Positions 12,501 through 24,227 of a stretch of 64,000 nt of DNA are shown in pieces. Position 1 is the stretch's first letter, and each line of letters opens with the position of its first letter. The notes under the pieces were generated by a model. The model ran no database searches and was not told the origin of the DNA. It saw only the letters and a program-made list of their open reading frames with translations. Both the position numbers and the translations under genes were made by a program. Origin of the DNA: Anastatus disparis (Eukaryota; Arthropoda; Insecta; Hymenoptera; Eupelmidae); the NCBI GenBank assembly GCA_017163975.1, contig JAFFSR010000015.1:1060501-1124500 (forward strand), written 5' to 3'.

Positions 12501-13865
12501 CATTTATAAGAGTTATTACTGTTTTTTTTTTTTTTTTTTTGTAATAATACAATTTGTAAAAATAGAAGAAAATGAATGGATTTTAGTTTCTTCCCTCTGG
12601 AATAAGAGAAAAATCTATTTCCAAGCGACCGTAATAGAATTTTATGAGTCCTGTTTAGCAAACGGATGTTAGTTTTAAAATTTGTTTTATTAATTTATTT
12701 CTTAACATTTCCTAATGGTGATTTTGTTTAAATAAATTAATTCTTAGAAGAAGAACATGACAACTGCAACAGTTTATGATTATTTGATTCTCTTGTTATT
12801 GTCTAACCTCAAGGTTTTAATTATTGAAAAATGTGTTCAGGTATTGGTTAAGTTAATTAGAATTTTAAACAAAATTTTATAGATTATAGAAAACGAAAAG
12901 AAGTTTAATTGAAAAGTATTGTATGTAAAAGTTTAAAAATTCTGAAAGCATATTATTTAATATTCTTTTAAACACGCGAACGTTTGCGTGTGTTCGGATC
13001 CCATTGCATTTATCTCGAAGTTAATTTCTTAGGTTACTCTTTTTATTATTTGCTGACTCTTGTGAGACCAACGAAGATTAGTTCTGAGTAGCCAGAATAT
13101 TTTTGTAATGAGATATTTTCTTTTTAGACTTCAAACTAGAATTTGATATTTTATTTTTCAGTCGACCGGATGTAACTGTATATTAAGCTATACGAAGCTA
13201 CGTGAAAATACGTTATGACTTACTGCACATGCACTGCATGACGCCATAACATTAACGATAAGGAGAAACGTTTGTTAATGTTCACACGATTGTCTGAAGA
13301 GAACATTTTATAATTTGAATTTATTCTAAGTTATTTAATTTAGAAAAATTTTAGTTTTAATAACAAAATTTCAATATTATTGAGTTGCAAGTTTTACTTT
13401 AAAAACTAATTATATAGTTAATGATAAATTAAGCATTTTTCTCCAGTTCTTAAATTTTCTTATTTAATTATTCACTAATCACTTATTGTTGAATTTCTCT
13501 ATTTTTATGTTAATATGAAAATTTAAAATTTACTGAGTTTCGTTTGAGCTTATACAATTTTGAACTTGGTTTTAATTAATTCAAAGTAAATTTATTTTCA
13601 ATATGATTTACTTAATTTTAACATTTATAATATCAGTTTTTGCGAAAATAAAGTTTTAAAATGGTCAATTTTTAGTAATTTTATAAGATATTATTTAACT
13701 TATTGTGCCAAAATTTGAATATCCTTACGATTTATTTTATTTAATTAAGTTAAGTGAAATGCGCGATGAATTTATTATCAAATTCGGTTAAAATTGAGTA
13801 ATTCGTAGATTCTTATTGTTAAATTTTTTTTTTTTTTAAAGCTTATATAATTGGTTACCCTTCAA

Positions 13866-13899
13866 AAAAAAAATTTCCACCTCCAGAGGGGAAATTTTT
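13866..13899. repeat. Hairpin in putative leader
   Basis: An AAATTTCC run and a GGGGAAATTT run face each other around CCTCCAGAG, giving a stem of about 8-10 bp. Confidence 0.5.
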
Positions 13900-14984
13900 C
13901 GAGGTGTAAATATGTCCTTCACTTTACTCTATTTAGCTGTTTTGAACCTCTCTAGAACGGAAATCCCTTTCCCTTCTTTTACCTTAAGAAAGAGAAAATC
14001 TTCTTTTCTAATAGTATAGATTTAGGGTTTTCCCTGAACCTTCGCATTACAAGCAGGTAAATCGAATCTTCCTAATTATTATATATATTTTTTTTATCAT
14101 CTTTACGCTAATAGGAGTTTACCAATAACGGTTGTTATTTATTGTATCTAAAATTCGCATTTATGTAATATACTAATGGCACGATCTTTTGATCTTGTCA
14201 TTTTTTATTTATCTCTAATTTGCCTTATCGCACGGAAAAATCGAATATTAAAACTGATTAAATTCTTTGTTGATATTGCTCAAAGAAAATATTATTTAAA
14301 TTCTATTTTCTTCTTTTTGGTGCAATTTCCTTTTCTAAAACGCGAGCAAACAAAACAAACAAAAAATTCCTGGCTCCCTTGCGGAAACACTCTTTTGATT
14401 CCTGCCTCAATTTTCTACTTTAGAGAAAATCGAGTATTTCATGATCAAGGAAATTTTCGGAATCATTCATGATGATTCCCTCGCGGACGCGGTTGGGTCA
14501 GAAAATTATTTCGTTGCTAGTTACTTTTGATTTAAAAAAAAAAATTTTTTTTTTTATTATTATTTGGTTTCAAATTGGGTCAGATCGCGATTTTAGCGCT
14601 AATTAACGAGCGGATGCAATTATTTTAAAGGTTTATTATTTGGTTTTTTTTTTTTTTAATATTTCCGACGCGGTGTATAATTTATTTAATAATCCTGGTC
14701 CACCTGAAAAGTTTTTTAAAAACGAGGGGAGATCCCAATTCGATCACTCCCCTTTGTTTTGTCGCGGCCTATCTTGATCGGGCTATTGGTTCCGGCAACT
14801 ACTAAGTGATGGGCCTACTCATCACTGTTCGTACCCTTCCGCAATAGCCGATATGGCTATAAATGTGGATAAAAAAAAAGAGATACATATTGATTAGTTA
14901 CAATTATATATATATGTATATTATATAATGATATATATGTATATTGAGATTCATTATTCTTAAATTTTTTTTTTACTAATATAG

Positions 14985-15015
14985 TGGGCTCGTGGGTTCG
15001 AGTCCCAACCATACC
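14985..15015 (+). other. tRNA T-arm-like sequence (B-box)
   Basis: GGTTCGAGTCC at 14995-15005 matches the pol III B-box consensus, and TGGG/CCCA around TTCGAGT forms a T-arm with a 7-nt loop. No matching D-arm, anticodon arm or paired acceptor was found upstream, so a working tRNA gene is not supported. It may be a tRNA relic or a SINE fragment. Confidence 0.35.
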
Positions 15016-16031
15016 AGAGAAAGAAAATTGAGGCAGCAATCAAAAGTACTTATGAATACTAACATGAGAAAACATTCCGGACATTGCCTGGAACTTATTT
15101 CTCTCTTAAAAAAATTTTAATTTGTTTAAATTAACTTAGCAATTTTATATTTCTTAAAATTGTTCAATTTATACCTGCGAATTTCGAACTTATTTCAACG
15201 AGAATTGAAAATTCGCAATTCTGTGTTAAAGAAAATAACTTTTCTTTTCTTTAGCTCGGAAATTTTTCGAGCTGTTTAGGACGCGACTTACGATCTATGA
15301 GATGCGAATTATTTGACGCTACTTACTACGCTACGAAACGCTATCGTTATCTCCAAGAAAAATTTATCAATTTAAATTGCGTTAATCCTAGTTATAACGA
15401 TCAGAGAAAAATGCAACTAACAGGTAGAGTAGGAACATTTTAATTTTCTTTCTCTTGTCTTGCTGAAGCTACTTTTAAATTGTACATTTTTCAACATTTC
15501 TCCCATATACACCAAAGTTTTACTTTTAAAAATTAATATACTAAATTGCTTTAAACAAGGCTTACAACTAATAATTCGCAAAATAATCAATACGCAAATT
15601 TATCCATATAAATACTATAAATAAAAAGTCTTGAATTAATTTTCAATGTGTGATTTTCTGAGATTAATTCAATTTTCATTTAAAGCAGCTGTTCATCAAC
15701 TCATCTAATCAAAATAAAACCCTTATCCAAACTTCAAAGTACTTTGACAATATTAATTTCCAATATATTAAAATTCAGAATTATTTATTTTCGTGAACAT
15801 ATTATAAAATATCCCTTTTAATTTTAATATAAATATAGAAGTATATTCATATCCTTTTTTTTTCTACTTAGGTATCATAAAAAAAAATTTCTTCTTATCC
15901 CCAAAATAAAAAGTTTCAAGGACTTCCTCATATATCTTTTAGAGTTACTATTCCCTAACTAATCCCTAGGCCGTCGGTCTGGTACCGTCGCTAAACGCAT
16001 ACGCGCCAGCGTACTATAATACGCGGGATTA

Positions 16032-16053
16032 TTGAAGGATGTTAATCCTTCAA
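16032..16053. repeat. 9-bp hairpin next to the PBS
   Basis: TTGAAGGAT (16032-16040) pairs perfectly with ATCCTTCAA (16045-16053) around the loop GTTA. It is 20 nt from the primer binding site, where retroelement leaders often carry stem-loops, for example for dimerisation. That function is inference. Confidence 0.65.
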
Positions 16054-16072
16054 CAATCTTTTTACCGATTTG

Positions 16073-16090
16073 GCCCCACGTTGGGCGCCA
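16073..16090 (-). promoter_or_regulatory. Primer binding site, tRNA-Lys type
   Basis: On the minus strand this reads TGGCGCCCAACGTGGGGC, the classic 18-nt site complementary to the 3' end of tRNA-Lys(1,2). It directly abuts TGTATTAAGG on the plus strand, which reads ...CTTAATACA on the minus strand, an acceptable LTR 3' end. Minus-strand DNA synthesis of a retroelement with coding sequence to the left would start here. Drosophila gypsy also uses a tRNA-Lys primer, in keeping with the Gypsy gag-pol at 1-3325. Confidence 0.85.
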
Positions 16091-18150
16091 TGTATTAAGG
16101 TGGGGTTTCGTTTTTTAGGAGTTTTACCTCCCCTAAAACCCCGCCGTTAACCAGTATTTAAACTACTAATTTTTTTATAAGAATATACTCATGTTTTTTG
16201 TTTTGTATTGACTCTGGATGCTATACCAACAAAAACAACAAAAAAAAATAGAATCTTATCCCATTCTCTACAAAAGAAGAAAAATAGGCGAAATTATTTT
16301 ATGAAAGGGGCTAGTGGGTTCATGTACTAAATTTTTATTTATATTTTTTTTTCAATGATATACGGTCGTTAGCTTTAAGGCCCTTTTAATCTTAATAGGT
16401 TGGAAGAGAAATTTAGATCTTTATATAATAAAGAATAGAATAGAATTACACGCTTCTAAGAATAGGTTAGCATTTTTAAGAATATTGACTGTTACTGTAT
16501 GTTCGTTAAAATAACTTATAGCCTAAAAATATGACGGTATTTCTAGGTTTTAGTATTTAAATTACCTTATTGTCAATAATAATTTATTGACATTAAACAC
16601 GGTATTTTATATCAGTTTAATGTGATTTGCATAACTAAACTTTAATTTATAATAATCTTTTTTTTATTATTTACCAGCCACAGAATTTTCCATTGATAAA
16701 CACTTTCTAACAATAAAATATGATATTTTACTTTTTTTATTTATTAATTTTGAATATATATATATATATAAAGTTGAAAATCAAATCATTTAATTAGTCG
16801 TGCAACCAAAATCCACTTAAATGGGTATTCATTTAATTATTACGTGCCAAGAATAACTTGATTATACTACTTCTACATTAATACATGAAAACACTTTATA
16901 AGCATTATTAAACACTCGAAACAATAGAAGATTTCCCACGTTATTCCAAGTTCAAATATATATATATATATATGCATATATACACACATAATTCACTTGC
17001 TATTATCAAACCATCACTCAAAATATGTCATAATTCATAAAAAGTTTTCTTAATTAAGCGTAAAAGGAAAGTGGCATTCCTTAATTGTTCCCTCAATTTT
17101 ACTAGGCGAATACAAATTTAACGTGACTTCAGATTTTTCAGTTATTTTTCATTAATATGTCAAAAGGAAATTTAGAATGTTTTCTACAATTACTTAGAGT
17201 TGAAGTGAGTAATCTTTGCTTGAAGAAAATGTGACAGTGTGTTTGAGTTTTATCGGAAGGCTATTCAAAATAAAACTGCGAACCAATAATATTCTTAATG
17301 TAACTAACAACAGTTTATTAATTTCAACATTAGACAAAAGTTCAAGAAAACATTAAAACAGAAAAAATCAGATGCCAAAAGTCAGACCTTAGAATTAACT
17401 ATATATATATGAACAATTATTATTAATTTTCTTTTGAAAAGAAAAAGGCAAAGATAGTGGTTGAATCACAAAAGATTACTCATTAATTTTTGTTTATAAT
17501 AACACATTTGAAACTTATCTTTTGGTGGAAGAAAAACATTGTTGGCCGGCTTGGCTGCATTGCCGGCTTCTCTGGGTGCCGCCAGCTCGCCCTGCGTTGC
17601 ATGCAGAGTTCGATCTATCCTTTTTCACTATCACGATATTACACGGGCAAAGAGAGAAAAAGAAAGGAAAAACAAACCCCGTCGACAGAAATCCGCTCTT
17701 TACACACGCAAATCATCTTCTAGTTTCCGCCTTTTAAAATGTAATATTTCAATAAAAAAAATAAGTTGGCTGCAAAACAAAAAACCAATCTCCCGACGGG
17801 GGAGATAGTGTCCCCAGCCCCGAGGCTGCAACACATTCAAGTACCGCCTCTGGCCTTCTCGCGCGCGTCACTGACTAGAAGAAAAAAATCTCTCTTCACA
17901 ATTGGCTTCCAAGCCAGCTTCAAACGTCTTAATTGTTGTGGGGGAGAGCGCGAAGACACAGAAAGGTAGCCCTCTCTCCCTGTCGCTCTCACCCGTCTTA
18001 TGCATGGGAACCGACGCTAAGTCCCCACTTCAACTCAACGAAGTCGAGAAAGAGTGGAGACGAAGCAACGGCTCCCGTCAACGTTCAAGCTTGGCTTCGT
18101 GGAAATTAGATAAAAGTGTAAAAAGAAATTGGCCTTGATGCTTTTAAGGC
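16091..18150 (-). mobile_element. 5' LTR of the minus-strand Gypsy element, outer edge not resolved
   Basis: The LTR 3' end is fixed at 16091 by the PBS. The first 60 nt hold a G/C-rich inverted repeat (TTTTAGGAG facing CTCCCCTAAAA). The outer (U3) end cannot be placed because the partner LTR is outside the window. A much more GC-rich block at about 17540-18140 lies within range and could be U3/promoter sequence. Overlapping short frames in it do not look like protein. The right limit given is a guess. Confidence 0.35.
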
Positions 18151-18260
18151 CCATTTCTCTTTACTGTAGTAATAAATTGATTAAATTTAATAAAAATTTT
18201 GAAATTAATTAAATCTAATGAAAAAAAATTTAGGGATAAAAATTCGTCACTTAACACATT

Positions 18261-18546
18261 TTAATAAAAATTTAACTATTTTTGACTAAAATTCATAGAA
18301 GAGGCACATTCTTAACATGCCAAAGAATTTATTGCAACGTTAAAAGATAATATTAGGGTAAAAATAAAGACGAAAACTGCTTAATACGATTAACTTTTCA
18401 ATGTAGCTATGAATAATCGTATTATGCAGTTTTTCTCTTCATTTTTACTTCTATTCTGTCTTTTAACGTTGCAATAAATTCTTTGGCATGTTAAGAATGT
18501 GCCTCTCCTACGAATTTCAGTCTTGAATAGTTAAATTTTTATTAAG
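18261..18546. mobile_element. Palindromic foldback MITE
   Basis: Two arms of about 130 bp are near-perfect reverse complements around a short centre at about 18391-18410, with ends TTAATAAAAA and TTTTTATTAA. No coding capacity. Family not assigned. Confidence 0.75.
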
Positions 18547-18605
18547 ATTCATAATTTTAATGTAGATAAGGTAGAACTCTATGTCGGTATGAGAATTCCC
18601 CTTAA

Positions 18606-18988
18606 CAGCAGGCCGGAGTAGAACCTGATACCGACCGAGTAGCAATTGAGTTTTTTGTTATTTACTTAACTATTAATCAGTGTATCTTCAAATTAAAGGT
18701 TAAGCGCAATAGATATTATTATAATAAACATTTATGCACAAGAAAAAAAAATTCTACCGCTTTGTTTTTGAGAAAAGTAAGGAACGCCGAGGTGAAAGTT
18801 TGTTTATAATATTTTCGCGTTCCTTACTTTTCTCAAAAACAAATCGGTAGATTTTTGTTTTCTTGTGCATACATATTTGTAATAATAATATCTATTGCGC
18901 TTAACCTTCAATTTGCAGATACACCGATTAATACTTGAGTAAATAACGAAAATCTCAATTAGACAAGGACAGCGAATCCGGCCTGCTC
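18606..18988. mobile_element. TTAA-flanked palindromic MITE, copy 1
   Basis: Flanked by TTAA at 18602-18605 and 18989-18992. The ends read CAGCAGGCCGG and, on the other strand, GAGCAGGCCGG. Most of the element is an inverted repeat with a short asymmetric loop near 18787-18825. TTAA duplication is the mark of piggyBac-type transposition, but no transposase is present. The same family recurs at 20673 and, with related ends, at 26337. Confidence 0.85.
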
Positions 18989-19009
18989 TTAAGAAATATT
19001 TGTTCGGTG

Positions 19010-19730
19010 TGACCAAATATTTATTTGAATTGAATAAATATTTTGTTGATTTAAAGAAATATTTATTTCAATCAATAAAACTTTATTCAAATTGAATGGA
19101 TATTTATTTATTTAAAATAAATATTTTATTGCTTGAATTAAATAATTTATTTGCTATGAACGAATAATTTCTCAATTCAAATAAATATTCATTTCGATTA
19201 ATAAAGCTTATTATTCAAATTGTATGAATATTTATTTATCTTGAATAAATATTTTTTCAAGATAACTAAAAAATTTATTTAGTATAGACAAATAATTTTT
19301 TAATTCAAATAAATAAACATTTTTGTAATCAAAATATTATTATTTTGATTCAATCTTTGCATCTTTTGAAATAAGAAAATATTTATTTAATTTAAGTAAA
19401 TATTTTTGAAATCAAGAGATGATTTTTTTAATTCAGTATATAAATTTTTCAATTTAAAAATATATTTATTTAATTCGAATAAATATTTTTAAATCCAAGA
19501 GATTATTATTTTGATTCAAGCTTTGCATATTTTAAAATAAGAAGATATTTATTTAATTCAAGTAAATATTTCTGAAATCAAGAGATGATTTTGTTGATTC
19601 AGTATATACATTTTTTGATTGAAACAAAAATTTTTTTAATTTAAATAAATATTTTTAAATCTAAGAAATTATTATTTTGATTCAATGTTTTGTTTATTTG
19701 GATAAAATAAAGATTTTTTTAAATTGAATA
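19010..19730. repeat. Degenerate AT-rich tandem repeat
   Basis: Diverged repeats of a roughly 20-30 bp, partly palindromic unit built from AAATATTTATT, GAATTGAATAAA and TTTGATTCA. No gene. Period and copy number vary along the tract. Confidence 0.65.
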
Positions 19731-20672
19731 ATACTGATGGTTGAATTTAGAATCAATTTGCTTCAATCAAACAAATCATTATTAGTTTTAAGTACACAAT
19801 ACTTTAGACAAATAAATATAATTTTTTAAATTAAATATTTATTTGGCACTATACAAGTAAACCATGTACTTGGTTCAAAGAAATTTTATTTGAATATAAC
19901 GAATTTTTTTTTAGTGTATACGTTGCGAATTGCGAAAATTCGTATCTTGATGTCTGAGTCGCTCAGCACGAAGTTGATTTTTGCTCGTCTTCGTATTAAC
20001 GGAATGTCGGAGCTGCAGCAATCGAGTTTTGCTTTTTTCATTTTAGCAATATCTTTTTAAATTTATAAATTAAACAAATATAATGACTTGTCCGCACTAA
20101 AACTATATTAATATAATAATTTTTGTTAAAATAAAAAATCATTTGGACTTGTTATTTTTTTATGAGCTTGGATTGGAAATTAGATATCAAACTCGACAAA
20201 CCTAACCTTAAAATACGATTCATTGAAAGTTTGTTCATAACTTTTTATGTGTAATATTTTGGCGGATTTCTCGAGTTGTCCGCACTAGAGTTTAATCTTA
20301 CAAATTTTTTCTTGGTAGCAAAAAAACTCGATTAAACGCATCGTTCATTCATAAGTTAGGATTGGAAATATTATTAGAAGGCGGGCAGCTTCGTCATGCT
20401 CTTAAGAGTTTTCAAGCTTTTCTAGAATCATCATTCGAAATACGATTGGATTAAATAGATTTCAGAATATATGATTTATAATTATCCTCGGATGGACCGC
20501 AGTCTGATTTTGACGTATTTTAAGTATAAATTCAAATCAATTTAATTCAGTGTATTGAAAATACACGACTTCAAATCACCGACATCTTCAAAGGCGACAT
20601 TTCTTTTCATGTACTCCATGAATTTTTGAGTGTTAGTCCTGATGACCAAACTCTAAAATTTTTAGATTTTAA
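19731..20672. other. No gene seen; ancient tandem duplication
   Basis: No coding region. Two diverged segments, about 20087-20185 and 20275-20370, share TTGTCCGCACTA followed about 65-80 bp later by GGATTGGAAAT, suggesting an old tandem duplication of roughly 190 bp. Confidence 0.4.
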
Positions 20673-21043
20673 CAGCAGGCCGGAGTAGAACCTGATACCG
20701 ACCGAGTAACAATTGAGTTGTTTGTTATTTACTCAAGTATTAATCGGTGTATCTTCAAAATAAAGGTTGATCGCAATAGATATTATTATTATGAATATCT
20801 ATGCACAAGAAAAAAAAAATCGACCGATTTGTTTTTGAGAAAAGTAAGGAACGCGAAAATATTATAAACATAATCTTTTACTTCGGCGTTAAAACAAAGC
20901 GATAGATTTTTTTTTTCTTGTGCATAAATATTTGTAATAATAATATCTATTGCGCTTGACCTTCAATTTGCAGATACACCGATTAATACTTGAGTAAATA
21001 ACAAAAATGCTAATTAGACAAGGACAGCGAATCCGGCCTGCTC
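20673..21043. mobile_element. TTAA-flanked palindromic MITE, copy 2
   Basis: Flanked by TTAA at 20669-20672 and 21044-21047, with the same outer ends and orientation as copy 1. The central loop is the reverse complement of the loop of copy 1 while the outer ends keep the same order, so the loop has flipped relative to the arms. Confidence 0.85.
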
Positions 21044-21326
21044 TTAAGCTATAAATTCGACACATGTAAGTTTTAGAAAAAATTTTGTAAAAAAAGTGTA
21101 TTAAAGCTTATAGTGAAAAATGCTTCGTCATGAAGCTATGATTCAATAAAAATAATCAAAAATCGAAAAAATCAGGAAAAAGTCTAACTTTTATGTTTCA
21201 TAACTCCCTAAATAAGACTGAAAAAAATATTAAAAATTTGGGATAATCTAGATCATAGGAAAAAACATGTGAAAAAGTTTTTAACAAAAAAAATCCTCCG
21301 ATAATCGATTTGACAGAGAACCACGC

Positions 21327-21472
<146 letters not shown>

Positions 21473-21551
21473 CATGTATGCATGTGTGATAAAATAATTC
21501 TTAGTATGAAATATTTAACATAATGTTGATTATTTTATGATTGTTTGACAG

Positions 21552-21657
21552 TTTCGCAACACTTATCCCAGCATTACTCAATCTTTTGATGCCATGGGCA
21601 GCTGGAGTTCATTACTTGCTCATCTTTGCTCTTCGTTTTACTATGGGATTTTTCGGG
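21552..21657 (+). CDS. Single exon of a probable SLC17/MFS transporter gene
   Basis: A 106-nt segment preceded by the acceptor TTTGACAG and followed by the donor GTAAGT. In the frame with one leading base it encodes about 35 residues: a TLIPALLN helix start, MPWAAG, then LLIFALRFTMGFFG. This fits the end of one transmembrane helix, a short loop and the R-x(4)-G helix that precedes the conserved Y/F-PA-H region in SLC17 (anion/phosphate, vesicular glutamate, sialin) transporters of the major facilitator superfamily. The other frames contain a stop or read unlike protein. It is the only host-like coding sequence I can support. Flanking exons were not found, so introns are long and TE-filled or the copy is an isolated relic. 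Assignment to a family rather than a gene is inference. Confidence 0.6.
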
Positions 21658-23758
21658 GTAAGTTGAATTAGTATATATTATATCGTAAAAAAATACTGTG
21701 TCATAAATTCTGAGAAAATAAACCAATAATATACATGATACATTAAAAGGATCACAGCAAATATTTTGGTTCTTACTGTGGAATGAAATTTTACGTCTAA
21801 TTCAATTTACTTGCGTGATACTACAAAAATTTTTTTTACGAATAAGAGCTAAAGTATATTCTGGGTTTCATGTAGATACATCTAAAATTTTTTTCCTATT
21901 TATAATGGTCTTACAGCTCCATAGCTCTATAAACTTAAGACCCAGAACTCAGATACCACTTCTGTTATATATAATCTCTCCACACAGGTGACTCTTTTAA
22001 GTTCGCTTTTAGTGCGTTTGAATATTTTTTCTTGATTTATTTTGAGTATCCACATTTTATGCACACATTCTTTACTCTTGATTGCGATAGAATAAGTTTA
22101 TATACAAATTGCAACATTTTACTTGTCTTAATGTTACCTTGAAACTTATAAGACTTTGTAACAATTATCCTTCTGTGAAATGAGCAGTTTTATAAAATAA
22201 ATCTTCCGTTTGGGAGTCAAGAACACGAAAAAAAACGTACGTTATAAAGTTTTTGATTCCTTAAGGACTCTTGAAAATCCTGCTTCTACTCTTGAGTTGA
22301 CTTTTTATCACCAAAATTTTAAAGAAAAACCATCACACATGTATGAAAATGGATTTATACGGTACCGGAGGGCCCTAAAATACTATTTTGAAATGCAAAA
22401 AATTATTTCTCTTACTAAAACGAGCTTTTTCCTCGGCTTTTTCTCATACAGTTGTATTCAAAATATGAATTATCTATTATCTGTAGTCTATAAAATAAGA
22501 CAAATCCGAGGAAAAAACCGAAAAAAATCTTTTACATAAGTAGAAAAAATCAACTTATAACAAATATTTTTTTTCGTAAATATTACAATTTTTGGTTATT
22601 TTAGATAGAATTTTATACATATTTTGATGAATCTTATATACCTTATAGACAAAACGAATTGCTCATATAAACTCTTTTATCATCAAACTCTATAATCTTT
22701 AAACTTATGAACACCTAAATTTGAAAATCTTATAACTTTAAAGCGCTTATAAACTTAAAAACTTCGAAAATTTTTACAACAGAAAAAATAGTAGGATAAT
22801 GATTCTTTTTCCTAACTCCGAAAAAATGAGTTTAGTTTTGATATTCCTGTTTGAAAACAAGTAAATATTTATGAAAATTTATCACATAATGTGTATACAT
22901 TATATTTTTGATATCAGGAATTACGATCTTTACATTTTACAATGTACCTATCAACATTGATAGCGATTTCGAACAGATAGAAGTTCTTAAAAACCTTAAT
23001 TATGATAAAAAGCAAATTAAAAATTTCAAATGCATTGGAAATATGTTAATATATCTTTAAAATTTTGTAGGAAACAAAATCTATAACAATAAAAATATTT
23101 AATAGATTTAAAATTTTATCCTCTTGCTTTCATATGGAAAGCAAGAGGAGTTAAAAACAAAATGACTTTAAATAAAAATTAATGATTGTAAATATATTTA
23201 GAAGAAAAGTAAAGGTAATTTGCCCAGAACATCTCAAATTTTATGTTCAGTGGGCAGATTCTGTTGACATGTTCTGCTTAGAAACCCCATGAACTGACGA
23301 CGTTTCCTGCGCAGAATCTGCCTAGATTTTTTCATAAGTGAAATAAATTGGATTTGAGGTTATGAACGAGTTGTATATTATAAGCAAATATGATTCCTGA
23401 TCAAACATTACTGTAAAATTTTTAGCTCAATAATTACAATTCAATTTTAAGATATAATAGGTATAAGAAATAAGAAAAAATTTTTCATATAAAATATAAA
23501 TTTTGCAAATAGAAGTTAATTGAATGATTTTGTGAGATCATAAACAGTTATTATTTTTATAAGATTATATTAGCTTGATGCATGAATAATAATTAGCTAT
23601 AATATTGGTATATGAAGAATATTCAACTAATAAATTTTATGAGAATATCATACACATTTTGTGATAAGTTTTTATTAAATAAATAATATAAGACAAATAC
23701 TTTAACTGTTTAATAAAGAAAAATAAAACAAATATTTATCGAATAACTTAAATAAAAA
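21658..23758. other. Probable intron sequence
   Basis: No gene recognised. Contains a 13-bp hairpin (23119-23149) and a patch at about 23218-23325 with two interlocked inverted repeats (TGCCCAGAACAT facing ATGTTC-AGT-GGGCA, then GGCAGATTCTG facing CAGAATCTGCC). Confidence 0.4.
23119..23149. repeat. Short perfect hairpin
   Basis: Thirteen perfect base pairs (TCCTCTTGCTTTC with its complement) around the loop ATATG, inside AT-rich intron-like DNA. Confidence 0.7.
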
Positions 23759-24227
23759 CTTTTTTTCTTTTTTTTTTGGTTTGCCCTATTGGCCCGGTGC
23801 AGCCTCGTGGCCTAGCTACCGACATCCTTAACCACCTCTGTGTTAGGATGTTTGCCTATCCTTTTTAACCTTGCCTATTCTTTCCTGTACCTCTATTTTT
23901 CCTTTAAACCTATTTTCCAACCTCCATTAAGCTACTCATTCCCGAGAAATCACGGACTGCCGCGTTCCTAGAACAGTCGGTAAGTAGATTTCTACGGTAA
24001 ATTCCTGCATTCGCCCAGGCCTAAGCCTATGACGTAGGGAAAACTCCCCCAGGAGAAAACCTACGCCAGGAATATTTACCCATTGCGCTTAGAAGTTCTT
24101 TTTCTGATGAAAAAATCTGAAAAATTTTCAGGTGTTTTCACCGGGAATCGAACCCCCGACCACTGGGAGCGAATGTGTCGAGACCGTATAAGGCGTATGC
24201 CTTAGCCGGTTACGCTACAGATGCTCC
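23759..24227 (-). mobile_element. tRNA-derived SINE
   Basis: On the minus strand the element starts at 24227 with a tRNA-like head of about 95 nt: an A-box-like TAGCGTAACCGG and a perfect B-box GGTTCGATTCC (24144-24134) inside a T-arm with a CGGG/CCCGG-type stem. An unrelated body of about 350 nt follows and the element ends in an A-rich tail (T run at 23761-23778 on the plus strand). Head, body and A tail are the standard SINE layout: pol III transcription from the internal promoter and retrotransposition by a partner LINE. The tRNA part does not fold as an intact tRNA. No clear target duplication was found. Confidence 0.8.

Larger units (their letters stand above)
3326..16072 (-). other. 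Gene-free, hairpin-rich region between gag and primer binding site
   Basis: No convincing coding region on either strand; the short open frames are AT-rich noise. The stretch lies between the gag start (3325) and an 18-nt PBS (16073-16090) in the same orientation, the position of a retroelement 5' leader, though leaders are normally a few hundred bases. It carries many short perfect inverted repeats and long T runs on the plus strand (10755-10779 T25; 11951-11968 T18), which read as A runs in the element's sense. Whether it is one leader, or two elements with host DNA between them, cannot be decided here. Confidence 0.45.

Noticed and set aside
14985..15015. Functional tRNA gene
   Set aside because: Only the T-arm/B-box is present; no acceptor or anticodon arm.
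12251..15039. Several 60-98 codon frames in the putative leader
   Set aside because: AT-rich composition, no motif, no conserved neighbours; expected by chance.
17490..18138. Cluster of overlapping open frames in a GC-rich block
   Set aside because: Frames overlap on one strand, show no conserved motif, and the block lies where LTR/U3 sequence of the Gypsy element is expected.
24130..24227. Genuine tRNA gene at the SINE head
   Set aside because: The arms do not fold into an intact cloverleaf and a SINE body with A-rich tail follows.
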